A stretch of 64,000 nucleotides of DNA from a virus: positions 1 to 64,000 of the IMG/VR virus record IMGVR_UViG_3300035180_002599, one strand, 5' to 3'. Below, one piece after another: positions 33,149 through 41,274 of this stretch. The notes beneath the pieces were generated by a model. The model was not told the DNA's origin. It was given only the letters and a program-made list of their open reading frames with translations, and did no database searches. Within the stretch, counting starts at the first letter, position 1; the number at the start of each line of letters is the position of its first letter. Position numbers and translations under genes: made by a program.

Positions 33149-33988
33149 ATGGAAGTAATAACTGTAGAAATGTATAAATGTAGCATTTGTAAAAAAACTC
33201 ATACTACAAAAAAATCAGCATTATCTTGTCAGGTTAATTGTAGAAAGAAAGCTAAAGAAAATGAAAAAAGAAAAAAAGCTTTTGAAAAATCTGAATCCAT
33301 TAGATTGACTGCAACTTCTCTTAAAGACATTTTTGTAAAATTAAATGAATATCTAAGAGAATATCACCAAGTTCGGATAGATTTCGATTCTTATCCTTCT
33401 AGAATTGGTATGCAATCAATAACACATAACGCTCCAATTGGGGTAAGAACCAGTTGGACTTCAAATGATTCAGAGGGAAAGCCAACGTCATATCTAGCAT
33501 TTACAGGAAGATGGGAAGGAACTGTGTTTAATTTAGACGGAACATTAAGTTCCAAAACATTTGGAGAATTGATTGGAACCTTCAGCTCTAATTCATTTAG
33601 ATTTTTACATACCGGAACGGGTTCTTCTGGAACTAAATTTTCAATCGATGGGTGTATGTTTTTACAAGATTTCCCAATCATTCATAGTAAATATGAGTTG
33701 TTCATGCAACTTAAAAGAGTTAAGGAAGATATTGAGTTAGCTAGAACTCAAGCAATAAAAACTCATGCATTTAATTTGAACAAAGCTATAACCGAAGACC
33801 CTGATGTTTTAGAATTAAAAAAAGTAGAGCAAGAATTACTTAGTAATTTGAGCTCTTTGCGGGGATATATTTCTGAGGTAATTGAAGAGAAGCGAGTTCA
33901 ATATGAACCAGATTTTAAACATCTTTTGGAAATACAAGATAATTTTGATGAGGTGAAATTCAATGAACTTAAATACTCACTTATCTAA
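33149..33988 (+). CDS. Protein with N-terminal C2H2-like zinc site, unknown
   Basis: A 279-residue protein. Residues 9-32 hold a C-x-x-C...C-x-x-x-C cluster (MYKCSICKKTHTTKKSALSC), then a basic stretch, a beta-rich middle domain (AFTGRWEGTVFNLDG) and a C-terminal helix. The RBS GAAGGAG sets the start. Its end overlaps the next gene by 26 bases. Confidence 0.55.
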   Translation: MEVITVEMYKCSICKKTHTTKKSALSCQVNCRKKAKENEKRKKAFEKSESIRLTATSLKDIFVKLNEYLREYHQVRIDFDSYPSRIGMQSITHNAPIGVRTSWTSNDSEGKPTSYLAFTGRWEGTVFNLDGTLSSKTFGELIGTFSSNSFRFLHTGTGSSGTKFSIDGCMFLQDFPIIHSKYELFMQLKRVKEDIELARTQAIKTHAFNLNKAITEDPDVLELKKVEQELLSNLSSLRGYISEVIEEKRVQYEPDFKHLLEIQDNFDEVKFNELKYSLI

Positions 33989-34208
33989 TTTATTAAAAAG
34001 CCCTTTATGGGATAAATTGATTGATGAGAAGCCTGAGATTCTTTTATATAAAGATCCTGTTGAGATAAAACTAATTAAAGTTCAATATTCTGGAACTAAC
34101 ATTAATAGTTCTGGAAATTCGTTATTAACTTCAGGAGATTTAGATATATCAGAATATTATAAATTTAAAAAGAATGAATCTAAAGGCCGTGTATTATACT
34201 TACAATAA
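33963..34208 (+). CDS. Small protein, unknown
   Basis: An 81-residue protein overlapping its upstream neighbour. It contains INSSGNSLLTSGDLDIS, similar to the NSLLGSGDINIS repeat of the fibre proteins at the left end. This is the only clue; function unknown. Confidence 0.45.
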   Translation: MNLNTHLSNLLKSPLWDKLIDEKPEILLYKDPVEIKLIKVQYSGTNINSSGNSLLTSGDLDISEYYKFKKNESKGRVLYLQ

Positions 34209-34220
34209 AAGGAAAATAAC

Positions 34221-34676
34221 ATGATTAATATCAAACAAGGTGATATAACTGAAGCTACAGAGGATTTGATAGCCCATCAAGTCAATTGTAAAAATGTTAT
34301 GGGATCTGGAGTGGCTAAGGCTCTATTTACAAAATATCCAGATGTATTGGCTAAATATCGTTGGTTCAATGAAAGAACTGAAGAACATGAACTATTAGGG
34401 AAAGTTGATATTTTCACAGCATTCTCTAAAGATCATTCTACTTCCAAGAAAATAGCTAACTGTTATTCTCAATTTGATTATGGTTCAGATGGGAAATTAT
34501 ACACCGATTATAATGCGGTTAACAAATGTTTCAAATATATTGCAGAGAACTTCAAAGGAACCGTTGCAGTCCCTTATCTTTATGGATGCGGATTAGGCGG
34601 AGGAGATTGGTCTATTGTGTATTCATTGATTGTAGCTAATCTTGGCAATCGAGTTACTTTTTATAAGTTGGATTAA
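34221..34676 (+). CDS. Macrodomain protein (ADP-ribose phosphatase/hydrolase type)
   Basis: A 151-residue single macrodomain: NIKQGDITEATEDLIAHQVN opens the fold, CKNVMGSGVAKAL forms the ADP-ribose loop, and VAVPYLYGCGLGGGDW forms the second phosphate loop. This is the Poa1p/ALC1-like branch that acts on ADP-ribose-1''-phosphate or removes ADP-ribose from targets. In a phage with ART-like proteins, RNA ligase and NAD enzymes it probably recycles or reverses ADP-ribosylation. Its stop overlaps the next start. Confidence 0.88.
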   Translation: MINIKQGDITEATEDLIAHQVNCKNVMGSGVAKALFTKYPDVLAKYRWFNERTEEHELLGKVDIFTAFSKDHSTSKKIANCYSQFDYGSDGKLYTDYNAVNKCFKYIAENFKGTVAVPYLYGCGLGGGDWSIVYSLIVANLGNRVTFYKLD

Positions 34677-35083
34677 TGAAAGTTTTATATACAATCTATA
34701 GAGATCTTAGAAAAAGATTCAACAATTGCACATCAGTTAGCGTTGAAGTTTTTGTTGCTATTTTGTTGTTCGGTGTAGGTTCTTTATTTTTCTCTTTGGT
34801 TCAAATTATAATACAATTGTTATACTTTATCATTGTTTTAGAAATTACCAGAATGGTGATTGAATACATAAAATCTAAAGAACATAGAGTAAAAATTAGG
34901 TATTTGATTGATGCAGCTATAATTGCTGGCATTAGAGAAATTATCATTATAGTTGTAGATTCTCACAAAATACAAGAACATGTCAATCAGTTGGTCATAT
35001 ATGGATTAATCACTTTTGTTTTATTAATTATGCGAGTAATAGCTATATTTGGTTCTCCAGATGAAGTTAAATGTAACGTTTAA
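34676..35083 (+). CDS. PsiE-like membrane protein
   Basis: A 135-residue protein with four hydrophobic helices (VEVFVAILLFGVGSLFFSLV, LLYFIIVLEITRMVI, AAIIAGIREIIIIVV, LITFVLLIMRVIAI). The LEITRMVIEYIKSKEHRVKI segment matches the pattern of the PsiE family, whose function is unclear. It would sit in the inner membrane. Confidence 0.6.
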   Translation: MKVLYTIYRDLRKRFNNCTSVSVEVFVAILLFGVGSLFFSLVQIIIQLLYFIIVLEITRMVIEYIKSKEHRVKIRYLIDAAIIAGIREIIIIVVDSHKIQEHVNQLVIYGLITFVLLIMRVIAIFGSPDEVKCNV

Positions 35084-35088
35084 AAATT

Positions 35089-35112
35089 AATTAATGATTG
35101 TTTTGATATAAT
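35089..35112 (+). promoter_or_regulatory. Host-type promoter
   Basis: TTAATTAATGATTGTTTTGATATAAT before a zinc microprotein. Confidence 0.6.
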
Positions 35113-35131
35113 TATAAAAAGAAGGATAGAT

Positions 35132-35212
35132 ATGTTCAAATTTTGTTCTAAATGTTGTTCTATGGTATTAGTAAAAAACCATTCATGCACTGTATGTGGA
35201 AAGGTTTTGTAA
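35132..35212 (+). CDS. 26-residue zinc-ribbon microprotein
   Basis: MFKFCSKCCSMVLVKNHSCT then VCGKVL: two C-x-x-C pairs in a minimal ribbon. GAAGGAT precedes the ATG, and the stop overlaps the next start (TAATG). Confidence 0.55.
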   Translation: MFKFCSKCCSMVLVKNHSCTVCGKVL

Positions 35213-35637
35213 TGGCGAAATATATTGGAAATGTAGTTGTTATTGAAGAAACTAATCTTCCTGCGTTGTTTTATTTTAAGTATTTGGCTGAATCATATGA
35301 TAAAGAAACTAAATGTCCACCCGTTCAATATTATGACGAAATTGATAAACAAGGTTTGGACAAAACCTTCACAATGATGTTAGAAGAAACGGATTCAATA
35401 GATAAAACATCTGAATCCGAAATTAGATCATCTATTATAAGAAAAATGAATACTATAATCCAAGACGTAACAAAAACTGTTTGGCACGGATTCAAATACA
35501 ATGTAATTCATGAAAATGTAAAAGATGAAGGTCTTGCAAAGAAGCAATCGCAAGTTATTGCTAAAATGATTAAAAATCATGAAGCTCCTTATGATGATAT
35601 TTTTACAAAATACACCGTAACTATTATTCAAGGATAA
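35212..35637 (+). CDS. Unknown protein
   Basis: A 141-residue protein from the ATG overlapping the microprotein stop; an upstream in-frame ATG lies inside that microprotein and is rejected. It is acidic then helical (SEIRSSIIRKMNTIIQDVTK). No family recognised. Confidence 0.5.
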   Translation: MAKYIGNVVVIEETNLPALFYFKYLAESYDKETKCPPVQYYDEIDKQGLDKTFTMMLEETDSIDKTSESEIRSSIIRKMNTIIQDVTKTVWHGFKYNVIHENVKDEGLAKKQSQVIAKMIKNHEAPYDDIFTKYTVTIIQG

Positions 35638-35642
35638 ACTGA

Positions 35643-36002
35643 ATGACTGAAATAACTAAAGAGATTGTAGTATATTTATCTGAAGATGGTAAAGAGTTTT
35701 TATCTAGATATGATTGTGTAAAACATGAGGAAAAAATGAAAGAGGTTGCAGAACGTTATGCATATCTTTCCGAATTCATAACAAAAGAAATGAATTATTT
35801 CTTTAAAAGAGATTCAACTAATTTATTTAAAGTTACGGCTTATGATGATGATCTTACAATAGAAACTTTATGGGACGGTCATTATAGTGAATTAGATGGG
35901 GATTTTGATATTGATTATAGTTTATGGGATCCATTTAAACGAATGATCCGGATAAAATATGGATATGATATAAAAACGCCTTCTTGGTATTGGGGAAAAT
36001 AA
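35643..36002 (+). CDS. Unknown protein
   Basis: A 119-residue acidic protein, five bases after the previous stop. Its start MTEITKEIVVYLSEDGKEFL suggests a short strand-helix fold. Its stop overlaps the next small ORF. Confidence 0.5.
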   Translation: MTEITKEIVVYLSEDGKEFLSRYDCVKHEEKMKEVAERYAYLSEFITKEMNYFFKRDSTNLFKVTAYDDDLTIETLWDGHYSELDGDFDIDYSLWDPFKRMIRIKYGYDIKTPSWYWGK

Positions 36003-36127
36003 TGTCAATACAAAAAGAAGTATTTGAAATTTTAGAAAGAGATTCTACAATGAGATCTAAATTTACTTGGTATCGGTTCAATATTCAAGATGATTTTTTA
36101 ATAATGGGTATATACAATGAAAAATAA
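36002..36127 (+). CDS. Small protein, unknown
   Basis: A 41-residue ORF overlapping both neighbours by one and eleven bases (MSIQKEVFEILERDSTMRSK start). Tight packing supports it being real. Confidence 0.4.
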   Translation: MSIQKEVFEILERDSTMRSKFTWYRFNIQDDFLIMGIYNEK

Positions 36128-36518
36128 CATTTCTGACTTTAAGATAAACTCATTTGCCCAAGCAGTATATTTTTCAAATAATCAACGAACCCGATATGTT
36201 TTTAAAATATCTTCTATAGGTGAAGAATATGATTACAAAACGTCAAAACCTTATATCGTTTTATATGATGGTGAATGGGATCATTATAATGATGAGCCGG
36301 TTTATTATGATTTAAAGGATTGTGAGCCTTGGGTCCCAGAAAAAGGAGAATTTTGTTGGTTTTGGGATAATGATAAAAATATTTCACATCCTAGAAAATT
36401 TGATAAGATGGATGAAACAAATCCTAAATTATATCAGCCTGAAGAATCCGTAATGGGGTTTAAATTCTGTGAGCCGTTTTTTGGAACTCTCCCTTCACCT
36501 TTAGATAACACTGATTAG
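36117..36518 (+). CDS. Unknown protein
   Basis: A 133-residue acidic, aromatic-rich protein (WVPEKGEFCWFWDNDKN). No family recognised. Confidence 0.5.
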   Translation: MKNNISDFKINSFAQAVYFSNNQRTRYVFKISSIGEEYDYKTSKPYIVLYDGEWDHYNDEPVYYDLKDCEPWVPEKGEFCWFWDNDKNISHPRKFDKMDETNPKLYQPEESVMGFKFCEPFFGTLPSPLDNTD

Positions 36519-36536
36519 TTGAAATATTTTATTTTT

Positions 36537-36560
36537 CTTTAAGTCTATTTTGATATAATT
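36537..36560 (+). promoter_or_regulatory. Host-type promoter
   Basis: CTTTAAGTCTATTTTGATATAATT, followed by ATTGTAT. Confidence 0.65.
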
Positions 36561-36589
36561 ATTGTATAAAAAGAAAAGAAGGATAGAAA

Positions 36590-37168
36590 ATGAGATTCAA
36601 ATACACAAGAGAAATGTATGTTGGTGATGCGGTTAAATCAGTTGAAGATTTAGATACACAAGTAACAGCGTTTTATCGCCAATCAATTAACAATCAACCA
36701 GTAGCTATTGTATTTGTTGGAAAATCAACTAAACCCTTCGCAAGATATGCATTTAAAAATGAACAAGAACGTTCTAAATATGTTCAAGATATCATTGATG
36801 CAAGAGCAGCTCGTATTAAAGAAAATCAAGTATACAAAGCTGAACAAAAAGCTAAAAATGTTGTAAAAGCACAAGAAGTTCAAGTCGGTGACATTTTTCA
36901 TTGTGGCTGGGGTTATTCAATGTCGTTGAATGATTTCTATCAAGTCATTGCTAAAAAAGGTAACAAAGTAACTGTTCGAGAAATTGGTTCTGAATATGTT
37001 AGCGGTGACTGGATGGGCGGACAAGTTAAATGTATTCCAAATTCATTCGCTTCAGGAAGCGAAGAAATGACAAAATTGTTAAAAGGTGACTCATTTAAAG
37101 TTTCAGATTCGCGATATGCTTATAAATTCGACCCATCACAAACTTGTTATGAAAGTCATGCAGACTAA
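36590..37168 (+). CDS. Unknown protein
   Basis: A 192-residue protein with a long Lys/Ala helix (RAARIKENQVYKAEQKAKNV) between a small N-terminal domain and a beta-rich C-terminal half (VGDIFHCGWGYSMSLNDFYQ). It uses more host-like codons and has a strong promoter and RBS, suggesting high expression. Confidence 0.5.
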   Translation: MRFKYTREMYVGDAVKSVEDLDTQVTAFYRQSINNQPVAIVFVGKSTKPFARYAFKNEQERSKYVQDIIDARAARIKENQVYKAEQKAKNVVKAQEVQVGDIFHCGWGYSMSLNDFYQVIAKKGNKVTVREIGSEYVSGDWMGGQVKCIPNSFASGSEEMTKLLKGDSFKVSDSRYAYKFDPSQTCYESHAD

Positions 37169-37177
37169 GGGATAAAA

Positions 37178-37555
37178 ATGAAATTGGCAGTAATAGGTAG
37201 TCGGGGTTTCAATGATTATGAATTATTGAAACTTCATTTAAATAACGTTATTCAAAATAACAGAGTAACTCATATTGTTTCTGGCGGAGCTTTAGGTGCG
37301 GATAGTTTAGCTGAAAGATTTGCCAAAGAAAATAATATTGAAACTCTTATATTTTTGCCCGATTGGAAAACACACGGAAAAGCTGCGGGATTTATCCGAA
37401 ACAAAGATATAGTTTCTAACGCAGATATGGTAGTTGCTTTTTGGGATGGAAAATCTAAAGGGACTAAACATTCAATTGATTTAGCTAATAAATCAAAAAC
37501 ACCGTTGCTTATTGTTGAAACTTCTAATAATTTAGGTTTGTTTGATATGTTCTGA
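37178..37555 (+). CDS. SLOG-superfamily (YspA/DUF2493-like) protein
   Basis: A 125-residue Rossmann-like protein with MKLAVIGSRGFNDYELL, SGGALGADSLAERFAKE, PDWKTHGKAAGFIRNKDIV and VVAFWDGKSKGTKHSIDLA. These are hallmarks of the YspA branch of SLOG, predicted to bind nucleotides or nucleotide-derived ligands. In SLOG families ligands include NAD- or ADP-ribose-related molecules, fitting the NAD theme here. Function in phages is unknown. Confidence 0.8.
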   Translation: MKLAVIGSRGFNDYELLKLHLNNVIQNNRVTHIVSGGALGADSLAERFAKENNIETLIFLPDWKTHGKAAGFIRNKDIVSNADMVVAFWDGKSKGTKHSIDLANKSKTPLLIVETSNNLGLFDMF

Positions 37556-37585
37556 TAAATACCATAAAATATCTGGATATAACAA

Positions 37586-38353
37586 ATGAAATTTAGCGAA
37601 TTTGAATCTACACTAAACCTTCTAGAAAAAATCAAGGTAGATAATGGTTCTTTGGTATTTGATTACAAAGATAAAGGTAAAGGTGTAAGCAAAACATCTA
37701 TAGGTACTAGTTTTGGAAAATCCAAACTAAAACCTTATGCAAAATCAGACTCCATATTGAACGGCAAAACTGTGTTTAGTGTATATCAATCTTCAGGAGC
37801 TACTGAGATAATGGCTGCACTGAAAGGTAAAAATGATATAAATGTAGATTCTGAAGATTATGTTCATTTTATAAATCGAACGGCAATTTATCTTTATAAA
37901 GTTCTACAAGATAAAAAAATTGACATAATTATGTCGCCTAAATCTAGTTCGCCTTTGGTTGATGATTTATTAGATGCAGTAAAAGAAAGATTGCCCCATA
38001 TAATAACATATAAAGCTGTATTTGAAAAAATTCCTAAAGAAGCTATAAAAGATGTTTATATGGAAGATGATCCAAGGGTTACTGATAAAATTAGAAAATC
38101 TTTTGAAGCTATTAAGAAAGCCGCAATTAAAAAGGGATATTTTGCAATGGTTAAAATAGATCCGCCGTTTCGTAGATTTGTTAGAGGTTTTTTTCAAGAA
38201 ATTGACCCAAAAATCGTAGCTAAGTGTGAAGATAAAAATGTAGCTTTATTAGATGATGTTATAGCTTCAGGTACAACTATTTCAGAAATGATGAGAATGA
38301 TAGGGGCGGCAGGAGCTAAAGATGTCATGGGTATTACTATTTTTAAATCTTAA
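37586..38353 (+). CDS. Phosphoribosyltransferase-like protein with capsid-targeting-like N-terminus
   Basis: A 255-residue protein. It starts MKFSEFESTLNLLE, with a possible L-L-E cleavage site. The C-terminal half is a type I PRTase fold with the PRPP loop VALLDDVIASGTTISE near residue 222. The enzyme may use PRPP with a base, or only bind it. A GATAAATA (one base off the late octamer) lies 30 bases upstream. Confidence 0.65.
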   Translation: MKFSEFESTLNLLEKIKVDNGSLVFDYKDKGKGVSKTSIGTSFGKSKLKPYAKSDSILNGKTVFSVYQSSGATEIMAALKGKNDINVDSEDYVHFINRTAIYLYKVLQDKKIDIIMSPKSSSPLVDDLLDAVKERLPHIITYKAVFEKIPKEAIKDVYMEDDPRVTDKIRKSFEAIKKAAIKKGYFAMVKIDPPFRRFVRGFFQEIDPKIVAKCEDKNVALLDDVIASGTTISEMMRMIGAAGAKDVMGITIFKS

Positions 38354-38362
38354 AGGGTTTAA

Positions 38363-38614
38363 ATGCTTTTTAATATAAAATTATCACCATTAACGGACAA
38401 ATATTATTTCTCTACAGAAAATTATGAAATAGAAGCTAAAAATAAAAAAGAAGCTTTTAAAATAATTAATAAAGATTCTAGAGTTAAACATTTATTGGAT
38501 AATGAGTTTGCAGAAGTTTCTATCACCAAAAAAAGTTTATCTTTTGGTGATATTTTATTGAAGAAATATGGATCCGAAATAAAATTTAGAGATTTATTAT
38601 TCAGTGTCAATTGA
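38363..38614 (+). CDS. Small protein, unknown
   Basis: An 83-residue protein 9 bases after the PRTase gene. It is Lys-rich with alternating strands and helices (NYEIEAKNKKEAFKIINKDS). It converges with and overlaps the minus-strand gene downstream by 18 bases. Confidence 0.5.
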   Translation: MLFNIKLSPLTDKYYFSTENYEIEAKNKKEAFKIINKDSRVKHLLDNEFAEVSITKKSLSFGDILLKKYGSEIKFRDLLFSVN

Positions 38615-39040
38615 AAATTTTCTTTTCATATATCTAATAGCAGGCAATAATCCTTCTTCTCCCTCTGCTTCTAAATTCCTCATAGCTTCCAAAGTTTTTT
38701 GTTTTTGAATATCATCCAGTTTATTAAATAATTCATCATATTCATCTTGTAGAGATCTAGAAGCTTTGCTAGATTGTTTCAAGTATTTGAGCCACAATTT
38801 TGAAAGCTCCACAGTTGCGGCTGTTTTGGAATGAAATGGTTCAGTTTCATATTCTCCAGTATAATATTTGTCTTTGAAAATTCTACCTACGTACATACCT
38901 TGATCGTCTTTAAATATTTCAGCGTTTATTTGTTTATTGTTGTTAAACACATCAAATACTTCTTGATTGGTGATAAATTTATTTTTCTTAATAGTTAAAC
39001 TAACCTCGGGATTTACCTTTACAAAGTCACTAAAATTCAT
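38597..39040 (-). CDS. Putative packaged protein, paralogue of its neighbour
   Basis: A 147-residue protein starting MNFSDFVKVNPEV. It aligns along its length with the upstream 144-residue neighbour: GMYVGRIFKDKYYTGEYE with GTYFKGSIIANPHYSGKK, and SLQDEYDELFNKL with TLKNEYADLIKLL. The SLQDEY helix also appears in a 66-residue protein near 59.1 kb. It overlaps its neighbour by one base. Confidence 0.55.
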   Translation of the reverse strand: MNFSDFVKVNPEVSLTIKKNKFITNQEVFDVFNNNKQINAEIFKDDQGMYVGRIFKDKYYTGEYETEPFHSKTAATVELSKLWLKYLKQSSKASRSLQDEYDELFNKLDDIQKQKTLEAMRNLEAEGEEGLLPAIRYMKRKFSIDTE

Positions 39041-39474
39041 TATTCTTCCTTTTTTATTTTTATTAAATTTTGCTTAATATAATCTATTGCTTTTTGTAAT
39101 GCAACATTATCTTCAGTTTTCAGAGATTTTAAAAATTCATTAGCTTTAGTTTTATCATCAGAATCCAATAATTTTATCAAATCAGCATATTCATTTTTAA
39201 GCGTATCAGTTTTATCTACATAATCATTTAATGAATCTTTGTATTTTTTATACAAAGATTTTGTTTTTATTAATGCAGAAGAGATTGACATTTCTTCATC
39301 CGTAGATTTTTTTCCAGAATAGTGAGGATTAGCTATAATTGAACCTTTAAAATAAGTCCCTTTATCATCTGTTTTCTTTACAATCTTTCCTACTTCTTCA
39401 TCTCCATCAAATAAAGTAATTCCAGAATCTGTTTCTATGACTGATAAACTTTCTAAAAATAATGAAAATTTCAC
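39040..39474 (-). CDS. Putative packaged protein with capsid-targeting-like N-terminus
   Basis: A 144-residue acidic protein starting MKFSLFLESLSVIE, followed by a small beta domain and a helical tail. It is a paralogue of the adjacent 147-residue protein. Isolated minus-strand placement between plus-strand early genes suggests separate, perhaps late, expression. Confidence 0.55.
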   Translation of the reverse strand: MKFSLFLESLSVIETDSGITLFDGDEEVGKIVKKTDDKGTYFKGSIIANPHYSGKKSTDEEMSISSALIKTKSLYKKYKDSLNDYVDKTDTLKNEYADLIKLLDSDDKTKANEFLKSLKTEDNVALQKAIDYIKQNLIKIKKEE

Positions 39475-39490
39475 GATTCTTCCTTAATGT

Positions 39491-39517
39491 TATTTTTATG
39501 CAAGTTGTGTTATAATT
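39491..39517 (+). promoter_or_regulatory. Host-type promoter
   Basis: TATTTTTATGCAAGTTGTGTTATAATT; the -10 TTATAAT is clear. Confidence 0.5.
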
Positions 39518-39546
39518 ATTTATAAGAAATATAACTAAGGAAAAAT

Positions 39547-39756
39547 ATGAGCTTCAAAATCATAGATGAAGATATTGTAATTACTAAAACACTAATACAT
39601 GAATTAATGAATGAAGTGGGAACTAAAACTGGATTTGATTATATGCCGTATAATGAAGATGAAAATTGTTTAGGAAACCTAAAAGGTTTCATTTATTCAT
39701 TAGTAGATAGCGCTTATAATAAAGGATATCTACAAGGGGTGTCTGAATGCGATTAA
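39547..39756 (+). CDS. Small acidic protein, unknown
   Basis: A 69-residue acidic protein with AAGGAAAA before the ATG. It overlaps the next gene by 10 bases. Confidence 0.5.
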   Translation: MSFKIIDEDIVITKTLIHELMNEVGTKTGFDYMPYNEDENCLGNLKGFIYSLVDSAYNKGYLQGVSECD

Positions 39757-39941
39757 TTATATTACTAGTTTTAGTTACTAATATATATGCAACAGAAATT
39801 TGTATTGTTCCTGCTCCTGTAGGAACATTTACTACTCATGCTGATAATCATAGCAACGTTATTCAAACTATAAAATATGAAAACTGTCTGACTAGAAAAA
39901 AACTAGATGAAGTTTTAAAAGCATTAAATAAACACAAATAA
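39747..39941 (+). CDS. Small secreted protein
   Basis: A 64-residue protein with a signal peptide (MRLIILLVLVTNIYA) and a short Cys-containing mature part. It probably acts in the periplasm. Confidence 0.5.
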   Translation: MRLIILLVLVTNIYATEICIVPAPVGTFTTHADNHSNVIQTIKYENCLTRKKLDEVLKALNKHK

Positions 39942-39953
39942 TAAAGGATTTTT

Positions 39954-40052
39954 ATGTTAGTATTACATGGTATGGTTTTTTCTGGGACTCAGATATCATT
40001 AATAATGATAGCAATTTTTATAATTATGCTCATACCTTATTTAGATAATTAA
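39954..40052 (+). CDS. 32-residue membrane peptide
   Basis: AAAGGATTTTT precedes the ATG. Residues 11-28 (GTQISLIMIAIFIIMLIP) form one membrane helix. It lies directly after a secreted protein gene; a lysis or exclusion role is only a guess. Confidence 0.4.
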   Translation: MLVLHGMVFSGTQISLIMIAIFIIMLIPYLDN

Positions 40053-40065
40053 AAACATTAATATT

Positions 40066-40090
40066 CTTTTAATTTTTTTCTGATATAATT
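40066..40090 (+). promoter_or_regulatory. Host-type promoter
   Basis: CTTTTAATTTTTTTCTGATATAATT, followed by ATTGTATC. Confidence 0.65.
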
Positions 40091-40122
40091 ATTGTATCAA
40101 AAGAAAGAAAGAAGGATTTATT

Positions 40123-40374
40123 ATGTCAACAGGATTAAAAGTTACATTAGTTGCGGTTATTGCATTGTTAGTAGCTGGATGGGCAGATGCCCCATTAACA
40201 CAAACTAAACCGGAATATAGGGTTGTTTGTGTTAATCCAGAAGTGGATGACCGTTGCGAAATTTTGAATTCTAATGATATTAAAGTTGATGAAGTAAATT
40301 TTGAAATTGCTTCTGAAAACAATATGATGTCCGATGAATCTCAAGTTAAATTGTGGGTAGAAGGTAAAAAATAA
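40123..40374 (+). CDS. Small envelope protein
   Basis: An 83-residue protein with an N-terminal signal/anchor (KVTLVAVIALLVAGWADA) and an acidic mature part with two Cys. Its stop overlaps the next start. Confidence 0.5.
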   Translation: MSTGLKVTLVAVIALLVAGWADAPLTQTKPEYRVVCVNPEVDDRCEILNSNDIKVDEVNFEIASENNMMSDESQVKLWVEGKK

Positions 40375-40802
40375 TGTATTGTCCGCCTATTGGTGGCACT
40401 ATACCCAAATGGGAACATGCTTCAGATGTTTCTATAACAATAACATTAAAAAGGAAAAAGTTCATCAGTAATGATTTACTCAGTTCAGATAAAGATTATA
40501 AACCAAATAATGAATTTTATTTTTTAAAAGATGATTTAATATCAATTGGATATTTTGAAAAAACTAAAATGGGAAATTTTTATTTGACTTCGGAGAAATA
40601 TGATTCATTAATGATTATGTATCCATCAATAGAGGAAGAATTCAGTTCAGTAACGTTTCAAAGTAATAAAACCGTTAATTATGTTTCTACTAGTTATGCT
40701 AAATTGGCTACGTTTTTGTATGTGAATAAGATTTTGTGTAATAATATAAATGAAGAAATAGTAGATATGTATTTAAAGGAGCACCCTGAAGTGCTCCTTT
40801 AA
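40374..40802 (+). CDS. Unknown protein
   Basis: A 142-residue protein with a CPPIGG start. Its last codons (HPEVLL) lie inside the terminator hairpin. No family recognised. Confidence 0.5.
   Translation: MYCPPIGGTIPKWEHASDVSITITLKRKKFISNDLLSSDKDYKPNNEFYFLKDDLISIGYFEKTKMGNFYLTSEKYDSLMIMYPSIEEEFSSVTFQSNKTVNYVSTSYAKLATFLYVNKILCNNINEEIVDMYLKEHPEVLL
40775..40800 (+). terminator. Intrinsic terminator
   Basis: AAAGGAGCAC-CCTGAA-GTGCTCCTTT, a 10-bp stem ending in T residues, overlapping the end of the gene. Confidence 0.7.
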
Positions 40803-40903
40803 ATTATTTTTATGGCTTTTAGCAGATTGGTTATATTGATTACTTTTAATATTTAATGTGTATTCATTTTTAATGAAATAAAAATATCATTAAAAATAAT
40901 TAC

Positions 40904-40926
40904 TTTAAAGGGCTGAGCCCTTTAAA
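40904..40926 (-). terminator. Terminator after the tail sheath gene
   Basis: TTTAAAGGGC-TGA-GCCCTTTAAA, a 10-bp stem reading into T-rich DNA on both strands. It lies 20 bases beyond the sheath stop. Together with the plus-strand terminator it separates the two convergent operons. Confidence 0.65.
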
Positions 40927-40945
40927 ATTTATTTTAGATCAACGC

Positions 40946-41274
40946 TTATGCGAAGATCTCTTTAAAATCTACTCCTGTACCCACTGCTATAAAGTTTAGT
41001 ACTAAAAACTCTGCGGTTCTTGCTGGTTTAATAGCAATGTCTGCAATGAATTGATTAGAATCAATAACATAAGGAGTATTGTTTGTTTCATCACAACGAA
41101 CGTAGAAGTCGAAAATACCTCTGTTTGCTTTGATGTTTCTCAAATATGGTTCGATTGTAGATTTGAATCTAGCACGGGTATAAACATCATTGTTTTTGAA
41201 AACATAATATTTTGCCATACGAGAAATTGCTCTTTCCATTTGATTGAAAAGACCTCTAACGTTAATCCGGTCAA
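40946..41274 (-). CDS. 18: Tail sheath protein gp18, exon 2
   Basis: The C-terminal 109 codons of the contractile tail sheath: DRINVRGLFNQMERAISRMA, then FTIEPYLRNIKANRG-type sequence, CDETNNTPYVID and IKPARTAEFLVLNFIAVGTG. These match the end of T4 gp18. It is joined to exon 1 by removal of a 623-base group I intron, restoring the SAFDRINV junction. Alone this part lacks a good start and RBS. Confidence 0.85.
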
